This document shows, piece after piece, positions 7,899 to 16,755 of a DNA stretch of 64,000 nt (position 1 is the stretch's first letter; each line of letters opens with the position of its first letter). The stretch is from Chlorobium sp. GTDB lineage: Bacteria; Bacteroidota; Chlorobiia; Chlorobiales; Chlorobiaceae. The stretch spans positions 21,461 through 85,460 of the forward strand of contig JANQHQ010000003.1 in the NCBI GenBank assembly GCA_028282595.1. Reading direction: 5' to 3'. A program made the position numbers and the translations under genes. The notes under the pieces were generated by a model. The model saw only the letters and a list, made by a program, of their open reading frames with translations. It ran no database searches and was not told the origin of the DNA.

Positions 7899-8553
7899 TG
7901 AGAAACGACTTTAGATATTCGCCCGAAAAATCGTCCAGATCCCTTTCAATCGTATCGATCTGCCGGCTGAAGAAATTGTACGCGATGACCGAGGGAATGG
8001 CGGCGGCCAGCCCGGCGGCCGTGGCGACGAGCGCTTCGGCGATACCCGGAGCCACGGTCGCGAGGGAGGCCGACTGGGTCAGACCGATGCTCTGAAAGGA
8101 GTGCATGATCCCCCACACGGTTCCGAACAGCCCGATAAAGGGTGCGGTATTGCCTACCGTCGCGAGAAACGAGACGTAGCGCGAAAGCCTTTTGCTTTCG
8201 GCGTTCGCCTCCCGCCTGATCGCCCGCGCGATCCTCTCTTCCGCCAGACGATCCTCCTTGCGGTCGCTGAGAGCACGGTACTCTATGTAACCCGCCCGGA
8301 AAACCCTTGCAAGCGATCCGTTGCTGTAGTTTTCACTCTCGCCGAAAACCTTGTCGATGCTGGCGACGTCGAAAAAGTAGTCGAGAAAGTCCCTGGATTC
8401 CGAAAGCGCCTTGCCGATGGTCCCGGCCTTGAGAAATATGATGGCCCACGAAAGCAGGGAAAACAGCACAAGCACGACGAGCACGAACAGAACCACCGGC
8501 CCCGTGCCGCTCAGCATGTGCAGAAGATCGGCGTTTGATTCAAACATGTTCAC
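7885..8553 (-). CDS. tolQ: MotA/TolQ/ExbB proton channel family protein TolQ
   Basis: 222 residues with three membrane helices (about 20-42, 130-155 and 170-195). The conserved channel segment reads FLATVGNTAPFIGLFGTVWG, followed by TVAPGIAEALVATAAGLAAA, both hallmarks of the MotA/TolQ/ExbB domain. TolQ is the inner-membrane stator of the Tol motor with TolR. It is the first classical tol gene of the operon and begins 24 bases after the stop of the phytol kinase-like gene upstream, so both are probably on one transcript. Confidence 0.94.
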   Translation of the reverse strand: MNMFESNADLLHMLSGTGPVVLFVLVVLVLFSLLSWAIIFLKAGTIGKALSESRDFLDYFFDVASIDKVFGESENYSNGSLARVFRAGYIEYRALSDRKEDRLAEERIARAIRREANAESKRLSRYVSFLATVGNTAPFIGLFGTVWGIMHSFQSIGLTQSASLATVAPGIAEALVATAAGLAAAIPSVIAYNFFSRQIDTIERDLDDFSGEYLKSFLNELR

Positions 8554-8577
8554 AGAGGGATTTAATGTTCTCGAAAA

Positions 8578-10110
8578 TCACAGGCTCCGGGAAAAAAAGA
8601 AAGCCAGCGCCGAACCGGAAAGCGCACAGAGAGTGTTGACGACGTCGTTGTTGATGAAACGGCACCCCTTGATCAACTCGTTCTTCACCAGTTCCCCGTT
8701 CTCTTTCCTGCTATGGGTGCGCTCCGTGACCTTTTCCCTGACCGGATCATAATACTGCGCCTGAACCGTAGCACCAAAAAAACTGTCGACCAGACTGGCG
8801 AGAAGTCCCGACAGACCGATCAGCATGAACGACCGGGCGACACCGTACTCGAGCACCCATTCGGCTCCGATGAGAATCGCGCTCGCGCAGATCAGCAGAG
8901 CTCCGGCAAAGGCGCCGAAAGTCCCGGGGAACGAAACGCCGCCCGAGGTCCCGACGGGAACACTCTTCATGGTGGTGATGAGTCTCGCCCTGGGATTCGG
9001 CCACATGGTCCCTATCTCGGTCGCCCAGGTGTCGGACTGCACGGCCGCAAGGGTTCCGAGATACGCGAAAAAGTATGCCGGATCGCCGGTCAGCGAATAG
9101 ACGATCATGACCAGCCAGGCGATGCCGCCGTTCGCGTACACCTGTCCCGCATCGCGCTGCGACCCCTTTTCGAAGACAAGATCGAACCGGGCCTTGCGCT
9201 TCCTTCCGAGTTTGGAAAGAACCGACGAAAGAATATAGAACGTGAGCAGGGGAACCGTCCACACGATCCCGCCGAAGCCGAAAATGGTCACCCCGAGCAG
9301 AAAGGTCGCCGTCGCGCCGCTGTTGTCGAGAAATTTCACCTTGATCGAAACGATCGCCAGAAGAAACGCGAACAGGCCCCCGACAAGAAAATGAACCAGA
9401 TGATCCGCTCCGTTCGTGGCGATCACATAGAGTACGTAGGCAACCGCAAGCGGAATGAAAAGATTGTCGAACCCGTGGGAGAAGAGCGCCTCCACCGCCG
9501 TGGCGATCATTGCGAGCAGAAGCGCGAGCGCCAGAAGCTCCAGGGGCGTCGCCGCCAGGAGCCCCTCCGGAAAGACCGCTCTGAACAGAAAGAGACAGGC
9601 AACGAGCAGGAGAAAGCTGGAGGCGAACATGGTCAGGGACCCCTCCACCGTCTTCCGGCCGCGGGTCATGTTCTCGATAGGCGTCTTGCCGAAGGAGCCG
9701 CCGACAAGCGACGCCAGGGAATCGCCGACACCCATGACGAGCATGGAGGTCTGCATGATCCAGACGCTCTCCTCCCATAGGGCGAGCGCAAGCAGCATGA
9801 AGACGACGGGAAACAGAATCGTCCCGTAGGTCGGCTGTTCGGCCCCGCCCTCGAAATCCCTGCGATTCGGCTCGTGAAGCGTCCTGAAAAGGCCGAAGAA
9901 ACAGCTTGCGCCGTTGATGGCCAGAAAGATCAGCGCCGTCAGTACAGGATAAAAATTCGAAACGAAAAACGCGGGGACGAAAAAGGAAACCACGCCGAGA
10001 GTGAAATGCAGAACTTTCCGCAGCACGAAGCCGCTGATGGAAAACTTTCTGACCAGAATCTCGAAAAGCAGGAGAAAGAGAGCGAGGATCCCCAAGGTCA
10101 GAAAAAACAT
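8578..10110 (-). CDS. Fused phytol kinase-like (VTE5) and phytyl-phosphate kinase-like (DUF92/VTE6) membrane protein
   Basis: About 510 residues, nearly all membrane. The N-terminal half has the dolichol/phytol kinase pattern: RKVLHFTLGVVSFFVP, then VVFMLLALALWEESV, MGVGDSLASLVGGSFGKTP and TRGRKTVEGSLTMF. The C-terminal half is a DUF92 domain: KVKFLDNSGATATFLLG, YANGGIAWLVMIVY, SDTWATEIGTMWPNPRARL, FPGTFGAFAGALLI, and an end domain with CRFINNDVVNTL. In plants and cyanobacteria VTE5 and VTE6 are separate CTP-dependent kinases that convert phytol to phytyl phosphate and then to the diphosphate. In a green sulfur bacterium the substrates could be phytol or farnesol freed from chlorophylls. I prefer the start at 10110 (AGGA nine bases upstream); the open frame extends to 10176. 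Substrate is inferred. Confidence 0.8.
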   Translation of the reverse strand: MFFLTLGILALFLLLFEILVRKFSISGFVLRKVLHFTLGVVSFFVPAFFVSNFYPVLTALIFLAINGASCFFGLFRTLHEPNRRDFEGGAEQPTYGTILFPVVFMLLALALWEESVWIMQTSMLVMGVGDSLASLVGGSFGKTPIENMTRGRKTVEGSLTMFASSFLLLVACLFLFRAVFPEGLLAATPLELLALALLLAMIATAVEALFSHGFDNLFIPLAVAYVLYVIATNGADHLVHFLVGGLFAFLLAIVSIKVKFLDNSGATATFLLGVTIFGFGGIVWTVPLLTFYILSSVLSKLGRKRKARFDLVFEKGSQRDAGQVYANGGIAWLVMIVYSLTGDPAYFFAYLGTLAAVQSDTWATEIGTMWPNPRARLITTMKSVPVGTSGGVSFPGTFGAFAGALLICASAILIGAEWVLEYGVARSFMLIGLSGLLASLVDSFFGATVQAQYYDPVREKVTERTHSRKENGELVKNELIKGCRFINNDVVNTLCALSGSALAFFFSRSL

Positions 10111-10344
10111 CGGAAGATCCTGCTGAACAGGGGCTTGCAAACGCAACATATTGCAAAAATATGATTTAATAATCATTTACGGCCTGCACAACTTACCGAT
10201 CAACGTAAAAAATAGCAAAAAAAATATGCATTGCACCAATCTTTCCCGGCCGGTTTTTCCCGGGCGGCGCGGCCTTTGCACATCGTTCCGGCAGGCCGGA
10301 GAAAAAAAATGCCTTCCCCCGGGACCGGACATTATTATTTACAC

Positions 10345-10373
10345 TTGCTTTTCATGAATAAAAACCTTAGATT
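10345..10373 (+). promoter_or_regulatory. Candidate sigma-70-type promoter of the ilv-leu operon
   Basis: TTGCTT at 10345-10350 and TAGATT at 10368-10373 are separated by exactly 17 bases. Transcription would begin near 10380, about 27 bases before the leader ORF. Seen in sequence; activity inferred. Confidence 0.55.
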
Positions 10374-10406
10374 CACTCACTCGTAATTGTATTCAATTGT
10401 ACCTGA

Positions 10407-10580
10407 ATGCCTGCATGTTACCGACATAGCGGCGAGACGAGCCGCGAAAGCAGTATCACAAACGCTGCGTCTCACGGCGCCGGCACCGTTGCCGCCGGCG
10501 GGATCGAACTCCTCCCTATCAGCAGGATCGGGCTTCTCGTAGCCGTACTTATTGTACAGGTGTGCATTCTTATGCCCTGA
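10407..10580 (+). CDS. Leader peptide rich in Ile/Leu/Val codons, upstream of ilvD
   Basis: A 57-codon frame from ATG 10407 to TGA 10578-10580, ending 113 bases before ilvD. Its last 25 codons (33-57) hold 15 isoleucine, leucine or valine codons. Codons 43-55 alone read L-L-V-A-V-L-I-V-Q-V-C-I-L, ten branched-chain codons out of thirteen. This is the signature of leader peptides that control BCAA operons by ribosome stalling. No Shine-Dalgarno is evident at ATG 10407, so the true start is uncertain; codons 1-32 look unremarkable. GCCGTCC begins three bases after its stop and pairs with a GGACGGC-TTTTT element just before ilvD. I am fairly confident of the codon bias, less so of the mechanism. 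Confidence 0.65.
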   Translation: MPACYRHSGETSRESSITNAASHGAGTVAAGGIELLPISRIGLLVAVLIVQVCILMP

Positions 10581-10583
10581 GCA

Positions 10584-10673
10584 GCCGTCCGGTCCCAAGT
10601 ACAATTTCTTCTTCCTGAACAACAGAAAAAGGTATTTCGGCCACGGGAACGGCGCTCCCGGGGACGGCTTTTT
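10584..10673 (+). promoter_or_regulatory. Candidate attenuator of the ilv-leu operon
   Basis: GCCGTCC at 10584-10590 is the exact complement of GGACGGC at 10662-10668, which runs into TTTTT at 10669-10673. An inner hairpin CGGGA/TCCCG lies at 10644-10660. Together these could form a terminator whose folding depends on where a ribosome stands on the leader ORF. The stem is long-range and only 7 bp, so the fold needs checking. Confidence 0.4.
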
Positions 10674-10693
10674 AATGACCAAAAATACAGTTC

Positions 10694-12379
10694 ATGAGAT
10701 CCGACATGATAAAGAAGGGGTTCGAAAAAGCCCCGCACAGAAGTCTCCTGAAGGCGACCGGCGCGGTGTCGTCGAACGACGATTTCAACAAACCGTTCAT
10801 CGGCATCTGCAACTCGTTTATCGAACTGATTCCGGGTCACGCGCATCTGCAGGAACTGGGGCGGATCGCCAAGGAGACGGTCCGGCATGCCGGCGGCGTC
10901 CCCTTCGAATTCAACACGATAGGTGTCTGTGACGGAGTCTCCATGGGCCATATCGGCATGCGCTATTCGCTCGCCAGCCGCGAGCTGATCGCCGACAGCG
11001 TCGAGACGGTCGCCCAGGCGCACCGTCTCGACGGCCTGGTCTGCATACCGAACTGCGACAAGATCACCCCCGGCATGATGATGGCCGCGGTTCGCATGAA
11101 CATCCCGGTGATCTTCGTTTCCGGCGGCCCCATGAAAGCCGGCTGCACCCCGTCGGGCAAGACCGTGGACCTGATCTCGGTTTTCGAAGCCGTCGGCGAG
11201 TTCAGCGCGGGCGCCATCGACGAAAAGGAGCTCGACAGCATCGAGGACAACGCCTGCCCGACCTGCGGCTCCTGCTCCGGCATGTTCACGGCCAACTCCA
11301 TGAACTGCCTCTGTGAAGCGCTCGGGTTCGCGCTGCCGGGCAACGGCACCGTTCTTGCGGTCGACCCCCGGAGAGAGGAGCTCGTCAGGGAAGCCTCCCG
11401 ACGCATTGTCGATCTGGTGAAAAACGACGTCAAACCGCGCGACATCCTTTCCAGGCAATCGTTGCTCAACGCCTTCGCGCTCGATTTCGCCATGGGAGGG
11501 AGCACGAACACGATCCTGCATACGCTGGCGATAGCCAACGAGGCGGAAGTCCGGTTCGACTTCTCGGAACTGAACGAACTGTCGGCCAGAACGCCCTACA
11601 TCTGCAAGGTCAGCCCCGCGACGCCCGACGTCCACATCGAGGACGTCGACCGCGCGGGCGGCATTTCCGCGATCCTGAAAGAGCTGTCGAAAATCGACGG
11701 CCTTCTCGATCTTTCCGCACCGACGGTAAGCGGAAAGACGCTCGGCGAAGCTATCGAAAGCGCAACCGTCAGGGATTCGACGATCATCCGGTCCGTCGAG
11801 TCGCCCTACGCGCCGACCGGAGGGCTGGCGGTCCTGTACGGCAACGTCGCTCCCGAAGGCGCGGTCGTCAAGACCGGAGCGGTCAGCGAACCGATGATGA
11901 AACACACGGGCCCCGCGAAGGTGTACGAATGTCAGGACGACGCCATCCGGGGCATCATGGAGGGCGACGTGGTCGCCGGCGACGTCGTCATCATCCGTTA
12001 CGAAGGGCCGAAAGGAGGTCCGGGCATGCCGGAAATGCTCTCCCCCACCAGCGCGATCATGGGCCGGGGCCTGGGCGATTCCGTAGCGCTCATCACGGAC
12101 GGAAGGTTCTCGGGCGGCTCCAGAGGCGCATGCATCGGGCACGTCTCTCCCGAAGCCGCGGAAAAAGGCCCGATAGCGGCCGTCAGAACCGGCGATATGA
12201 TCACCGTGGATATTCCGGCCAGAGCGATTTCGGTCGATCTCGCGGACGACATCATCGAGGAGCGGCTGAGGGAGCTGCCCGCTTTCGTACCGAAAATCAG
12301 CAGGGGTTACCTGGCGCGGTACTCGCAGATGGTGACATCGGCGAGCACCGGAGCCATTTTGCAGAATCCGGTTTGTTAA
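10694..12379 (+). CDS. ilvD: Dihydroxy-acid dehydratase
   Basis: 561 residues. It dehydrates 2,3-dihydroxy-isovalerate and 2,3-dihydroxy-3-methylvalerate to the keto acids that precede valine/leucine and isoleucine. Iron-sulfur cluster cysteines are visible: Cys39 in FIGICNSF, Cys121 in PNCDKITPGM, and Cys188/191/194 in CPTCGSCSGMFTANSMNC. The C-terminal part keeps the family blocks AVVKTGAVSEPMMKHTGPAK, YEGPKGGPGMPEML, and DGRFSGGSRGACIGHVSPEA. It is the first structural gene of the BCAA operon, 113 bases after the leader ORF. The enzyme's cluster is oxygen-labile, which suits an anaerobe. Confidence 0.98.
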   Translation: MRSDMIKKGFEKAPHRSLLKATGAVSSNDDFNKPFIGICNSFIELIPGHAHLQELGRIAKETVRHAGGVPFEFNTIGVCDGVSMGHIGMRYSLASRELIADSVETVAQAHRLDGLVCIPNCDKITPGMMMAAVRMNIPVIFVSGGPMKAGCTPSGKTVDLISVFEAVGEFSAGAIDEKELDSIEDNACPTCGSCSGMFTANSMNCLCEALGFALPGNGTVLAVDPRREELVREASRRIVDLVKNDVKPRDILSRQSLLNAFALDFAMGGSTNTILHTLAIANEAEVRFDFSELNELSARTPYICKVSPATPDVHIEDVDRAGGISAILKELSKIDGLLDLSAPTVSGKTLGEAIESATVRDSTIIRSVESPYAPTGGLAVLYGNVAPEGAVVKTGAVSEPMMKHTGPAKVYECQDDAIRGIMEGDVVAGDVVIIRYEGPKGGPGMPEMLSPTSAIMGRGLGDSVALITDGRFSGGSRGACIGHVSPEAAEKGPIAAVRTGDMITVDIPARAISVDLADDIIEERLRELPAFVPKISRGYLARYSQMVTSASTGAILQNPVC

Positions 12380-12409
12380 CTTTCAGATAACCATCAAACA
12401 GAACAGCAG

Positions 12410-14131
12410 ATGCGTACATCCGGCCAAACAATGAACGGCTCAGAAATCTTCTTCGAATGCCTGCGCCGGGAAAAGGTCGACTATATTTTCGGCTACCCGG
12501 GAGGAGCGCTTCTCAAGGTGTACGAAACCCTCTACGACGTCAAGGACATCAAGCACATACTCGTCCGGCACGAACAGGGAGCGACGCATATGGCGGAAGG
12601 TTACGCGCGGGCGACGGGCAGGCCCGGCGTCGTCCTGGTCACTTCGGGGCCCGGGGCCACGAATACGGTCACCGGCATATCGAACGCCTACATGGACTCC
12701 TCCCCCCTGGTCGTTTTCACCGGACAGGTTCCGAGCACGCTGATCGGCAACGACGCGTTCCAGGAAGCCGACATCGTCGGCATCACCCGCCCGATAACGA
12801 AGCACAACTTTCTCGTCAAGGACGTCAAGGATCTGGCCCTGACCATCAGAAAGGCCTTTTTCCTCGCAACCCAGGGGAGGCCCGGCCCGGTTCTGGTCGA
12901 TCTTCCGAAAGACGTCCTCAATTCGGAATGTGTCTTCAACTGGCCTGAAAACGTCGAGATACGGGGCTTCAAACCGACCGTCAGGGGGCACGAGAACCAG
13001 ATACGAAAAGCGGCGAAGATCATCGCGAAAGCCAAGCGCCCGCTGCTGTACGTCGGAGGAGGAGTCATCGCGGCCGACTCGGCGGAATCGCTCAGAAAAC
13101 TCGCGACGAGCCAGGATATCCCGGTCACCATGACCCTGCAGGGCCTCGGCGCGTTTCCCGGCAGCCATCCCCTGAACATGGGCATGCTCGGCATGCACGG
13201 CACCTACTGGGCGAATCAGGCGGTCAACAAATGCGATCTTCTCATCGCCGTCGGCGCGCGTTTCGACGACCGCGTCACCGGAAAGATCGAGACGTTCGCC
13301 ACGCACGCTTTCAAGATACATAACGACATCGACCCGACGAATATCGACAAGAACGTCAAGGTCGACCTGCCGGTCGTCGGGGATTCCGGACATTTCCTCG
13401 AAGCCCTGCTCAAGACCCTTCCGGAAACGAGGGAGGACCGCAGCGAGTGGCTGGAACTGATCGCCGGGTGGCAGCGGCAGTGCCCCCTGACCTATGAGAA
13501 CGAGAAGAGCGCCCTCAAAACGGAGTTCGTCATCGACGAGGTCTCGAAACAGACCGGGGGAAACGCCGTCGTCACGACCGACGTCGGCCAGCACCAGATG
13601 TGGACCGCGCAGTACTACAGGTTCGAACACCCCCGCTCGATCATCACCAGCGGCGGACTCGGCACCATGGGTTACGGCCTTCCCGCGGCCATAGGAGCGA
13701 CGTTCGGGGTTCAGGACCGGCCGGTCGTTCTGTTCTGCGGCGACGGCGGGTTCATGATGAACGTCCAGGAACTGGTCACGGCGGTCCACTACAAGCTGCC
13801 ACTGAAAATCTTCCTGATCAACAACAACTTCCTCGGCATGGTGAGGCAGTGGCAGGAGCTTTTCCATCAGGAGAAGTACTCGTTCACCGATCTGCAGAAC
13901 AGCAATCCCGACTTCCTGCGTATAGCCGAGGCGTTCGGGTGCAAGTCTCTCAGGGCGACGAACCCCGCCGAAGCGAAACAGGCCATAGCCGAAGCGCTCG
14001 CCTGCAACGACGGCCCGGTGTTCGTCGAGTTCCAGGTCATCAAGAAAGACATGGTCTTCCCGATGGTGCCGGCGGGAGCGTCGATTTCGGAAATGCTCCT
14101 CGACAGGCTGAATCCCAAAACAATGGTTTAA
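12410..14131 (+). CDS. ilvB: Acetolactate synthase, large (catalytic) subunit
   Basis: 573 residues; TPP-dependent enzyme that joins pyruvate with pyruvate or 2-oxobutyrate at the head of the BCAA pathway. The N-terminal domain has FGYPGGALLKVYE and the catalytic glutamate in RHEQGATHMAEGYARA. The C-terminal TPP domain shows GDGGFMMNVQELVTAVHYKL and NNNFLGMVRQWQELF, the GDG-N(N) TPP/Mg motif. Two ATGs (12410 and 12431) could start it. It follows ilvD by 30 bases and precedes the small subunit by eight. Confidence 0.97.
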   Translation: MRTSGQTMNGSEIFFECLRREKVDYIFGYPGGALLKVYETLYDVKDIKHILVRHEQGATHMAEGYARATGRPGVVLVTSGPGATNTVTGISNAYMDSSPLVVFTGQVPSTLIGNDAFQEADIVGITRPITKHNFLVKDVKDLALTIRKAFFLATQGRPGPVLVDLPKDVLNSECVFNWPENVEIRGFKPTVRGHENQIRKAAKIIAKAKRPLLYVGGGVIAADSAESLRKLATSQDIPVTMTLQGLGAFPGSHPLNMGMLGMHGTYWANQAVNKCDLLIAVGARFDDRVTGKIETFATHAFKIHNDIDPTNIDKNVKVDLPVVGDSGHFLEALLKTLPETREDRSEWLELIAGWQRQCPLTYENEKSALKTEFVIDEVSKQTGGNAVVTTDVGQHQMWTAQYYRFEHPRSIITSGGLGTMGYGLPAAIGATFGVQDRPVVLFCGDGGFMMNVQELVTAVHYKLPLKIFLINNNFLGMVRQWQELFHQEKYSFTDLQNSNPDFLRIAEAFGCKSLRATNPAEAKQAIAEALACNDGPVFVEFQVIKKDMVFPMVPAGASISEMLLDRLNPKTMV

Positions 14132-14139
14132 CCGCAACT

Positions 14140-14619
14140 ATGAAACATACCATATCCGTTCTGGTCGAAAACAAGTTCGGCACATTGAACAGGGTCGCGG
14201 CCATGTTCAGCGCCCGGGGTTTCAACCTCGAAAGCATCTCGATCGGAGAGACAGAGGACAGGGAGATCTCCCGCATGACCATCGTCACGAGAGGAGACGA
14301 CCGGATCATCAGCCAGATCCTCAAGCAGCTCAACCGGCTCATCGACACCATCAAGGTCAACGATCTGACCCACAAGCCGCACATGGCCCGGGAACTGCTC
14401 TTGATGCGCCTGAAACTCGACCGGTCCTCGCAACGCGAGATTTTCGAACTGATCAACGTTTTTAAGGGAAAAACCGTGGATATCAAGCAAAAATCAATTA
14501 CTATTGAGGTCATCGGTACGCCGGACAAGATCAACACCGCCATTGACCTGTTCAGGCCCTTCGGAATCAAGGAAATAGCACGCTCCGGCACAGTGGCGCT
14601 CCACCGTGGCGAGGGTTGA
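14140..14619 (+). CDS. ilvN: Acetolactate synthase, small (regulatory) subunit
   Basis: 159 residues from ATG 14140. The N-terminal ACT domain reads HTISVLVENKFGTLNRVAAM, with FSARGFNLESISIGET, the usual ACT ligand loop. The second half (DLTHKPHMARELLLMRLKL, then VDIKQKSITIEVIGTPDKI) is the C-terminal dimer domain. The protein activates IlvB and gives valine feedback in this family. The open frame extends far upstream, but that part only shadows ilvB in another frame. ilvC begins 53 bases downstream. Confidence 0.97.
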   Translation: MKHTISVLVENKFGTLNRVAAMFSARGFNLESISIGETEDREISRMTIVTRGDDRIISQILKQLNRLIDTIKVNDLTHKPHMARELLLMRLKLDRSSQREIFELINVFKGKTVDIKQKSITIEVIGTPDKINTAIDLFRPFGIKEIARSGTVALHRGEG

Positions 14620-14672
14620 GCTTTTCTTTTTTCATTATTTTTCCATCATTCATTCAAAACATACAGAGCCAC

Positions 14673-15665
14673 ATGAACGTTTACTATGATCAGGACGCCG
14701 ACCTGAAGTATCTGCAGGGCAAAAACATCGCGGTGCTCGGCTACGGCAGCCAGGGTCACGCTCACGCCCTGAACCTGAAGGACAGCGGACTGAACGTCTG
14801 CGTCGGCCTCCACGCCGACAGCTCTTCGTGCGCCAAAGCCAGGGAAGCGGGTCTCGAGGTCAACACCGTCGCCGATGCCGTGGCGTGGGCCGATATCGTC
14901 ATGATCCTTCTCCCGGACCAGTACCAGAAAGCCATTTACGAGGAGGAGATAAAGCCGAACCTGCGCGAGGGGAACACGCTGGCGTTCGCTCACGGGTTCA
15001 ACATCCACTACCGGCAGATCGTGCCGCCCGAAACCGTGAACGTCATCATGATCGCCCCGAAAAGTCCGGGACATCTCGTCCGCCGCACCTTCACGCAGGG
15101 CAACGGAGTCCCCTGCCTGATCGCCGTTCACCAGGACCACACCGGCGAAGCGAAACAAGAGGCCCTGGCATGGGCGAAAGGCCTCGGAGGCACCAAGGCC
15201 GGCGTTATCGAAACCACGATCAAGGACGAAACGGAGACCGACCTCTTCGGCGAACAGGCGGTGCTGTGCGGCGGTTCGGCCGAGCTCATCAAGGCGGGCT
15301 TCGAAACCCTCGTCGAGGCCGGATACCCGGCGGAGCTCGCCTACTTCGAGTGTATGCACGAACTGAAACTGATCGTGGACCTCTACTACGAAGGCGGCCT
15401 TTCGCGCATGAACTACTCGGTCAGCGACACCGCCGAATACGGCGGCATGACCCGAGGCCCGAGAGTGGTCACTCCCGCCGTCAAGGAGGAGATGAAAAAA
15501 ATCCTCAGGGAGGTCCAGGACGGAAGTTTCGCGAAGGAGTTCATCGACGAATGCAATGCGGGATACCCGAAAATGAAACATCTCCGCGAATCGAACGCCA
15601 ACCATCCCATCGAGAAGGTAGGCGCGAAACTTCGCGACATGATGAGCTGGCTTCTGAAAAAATAA
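14673..15665 (+). CDS. ilvC: Ketol-acid reductoisomerase (NADP+)
   Basis: 330 residues from ATG 14673, the usual class I length. The Rossmann motif is AVLGYGSQGHAHALNLKDSG. It continues with the NADPH-binding loop (HADSSSCAKA), MIAPKSPGHLVRRTFTQGNG, and the all-helical metal domain with KDETETDLFGEQAVLCGG and FECMHELKLIVDLYYEGGL carrying the acidic Mg ligands. It isomerises and reduces 2-acetolactate and 2-aceto-2-hydroxybutyrate. The open frame extends 57 bases further up (to 14616), but those residues are hydrophobic and unlike the family. Confidence 0.98.
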   Translation: MNVYYDQDADLKYLQGKNIAVLGYGSQGHAHALNLKDSGLNVCVGLHADSSSCAKAREAGLEVNTVADAVAWADIVMILLPDQYQKAIYEEEIKPNLREGNTLAFAHGFNIHYRQIVPPETVNVIMIAPKSPGHLVRRTFTQGNGVPCLIAVHQDHTGEAKQEALAWAKGLGGTKAGVIETTIKDETETDLFGEQAVLCGGSAELIKAGFETLVEAGYPAELAYFECMHELKLIVDLYYEGGLSRMNYSVSDTAEYGGMTRGPRVVTPAVKEEMKKILREVQDGSFAKEFIDECNAGYPKMKHLRESNANHPIEKVGAKLRDMMSWLLKK

Positions 15666-15675
15666 ACCCGGACGA

Positions 15676-16737
15676 ATGTTTACCATTGTTTCACTACCCG
15701 GCGACGGCATCGGACCGGAGGTCGTCGCCGGAGCGACACGGGTCATCCAGGCCCTGGCCGAAAAGCATGATCTGGAGTTCTCCATCGAGGAACATCCCTT
15801 CGGCGGCGCGTCCTACGACGCGCACGGCGAAATGCTGACCGCCGAAACCCTCGAAGCCTGCAAGGAGTGCGACGCGGTGCTGCTCGGAGCCGTGGGGGGT
15901 CCGAAATGGGAAAACCTCCCTCACGACAAAAAGCCCGAAGCCGCTCTTCTGAAGCTCCGCAAGGAACTCGGACTGTTCGCGAACTTCCGCCCGGCAAAGG
16001 TCTACGACGCTCTCGTCGACGCCTCGTCGCTCAAGCCGGAAATCCTTTCCGGGACCGACTTCACGGTCATCAGGGAGCTGACGGGCGGCATCTACTTCGG
16101 ACAGCCCAGGGGATACGACGAATCGAAAGGCTGGAACACCATGGTCTACGAACGGCACGAGGTGGAACGAATCGTCCGCCTGGCTTTCGACGCGGCAATG
16201 AAGCGCAAGAAGCGGCTGGTCTCGATCGACAAGGCCAACGTCCTTGAATGCTCACAGTTCTGGCGGAACATCGTGCACGAAATCCACAAGGATTTCCCGG
16301 AAGTGGAACTCCAGGACATGTACGTCGACAACGCCGCCATGCAGATCGTGCGCGATCCGAAACAGTTCGACGTCATCGTGACCAAGAACCTTTTCGGCGA
16401 CATTCTCAGCGACATCTCCGGCATGATCACCGGCAGCCTCGGCATGCTGCCTTCCGCGAGCATCGGCACGATCCACGCCCTTTACGAACCGATTCACGGG
16501 AGCGCGCCGGACATAGCCGGCCAGAACAAGGCCAACCCGATAGCGACCATCGCCTCGGTGGCCATGATGTTCGAGCACTCTTTCTGCATGAAAAACATCA
16601 AAGAAGAGATCTACGCGGCCATCGAAAAAACTCTCTCGGAAGGGTTCCGGACGGTGGACATCGCCAATCCGGGCGACCGGGTCGTCTCGACGACCGCGAT
16701 AACCGATGCGATCATCTCGAACCTGAAAGCATCATAA
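15676..16737 (+). CDS. leuB: 3-isopropylmalate dehydrogenase
   Basis: 353 residues. NAD-dependent oxidative decarboxylation of 3-isopropylmalate, the third leucine-specific step. Motifs: SLPGDGIGPEVVAGATRVIQ at the N-terminus, LLGAVGGPKWENLP, LRKELGLFANFRPAK, ELTGGIYFGQPRG with the substrate arginines, the metal aspartates in DMYVDNAAMQ and GDILSDISGMITGSLGMLPS, and EPIHGSAPDIAGQNKANPIA for NAD. It starts ten bases after ilvC. Confidence 0.98.
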   Translation: MFTIVSLPGDGIGPEVVAGATRVIQALAEKHDLEFSIEEHPFGGASYDAHGEMLTAETLEACKECDAVLLGAVGGPKWENLPHDKKPEAALLKLRKELGLFANFRPAKVYDALVDASSLKPEILSGTDFTVIRELTGGIYFGQPRGYDESKGWNTMVYERHEVERIVRLAFDAAMKRKKRLVSIDKANVLECSQFWRNIVHEIHKDFPEVELQDMYVDNAAMQIVRDPKQFDVIVTKNLFGDILSDISGMITGSLGMLPSASIGTIHALYEPIHGSAPDIAGQNKANPIATIASVAMMFEHSFCMKNIKEEIYAAIEKTLSEGFRTVDIANPGDRVVSTTAITDAIISNLKAS

Positions 16738-16755
16738 CCGGACGGTGGACAAGAG

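Noticed and set aside
10472..12142. Long minus-strand frame opposite ilvD reaching into the leader region
   Set aside because: Low-complexity antisense product with no family resemblance. The leader ORF on the plus strand explains the region better.
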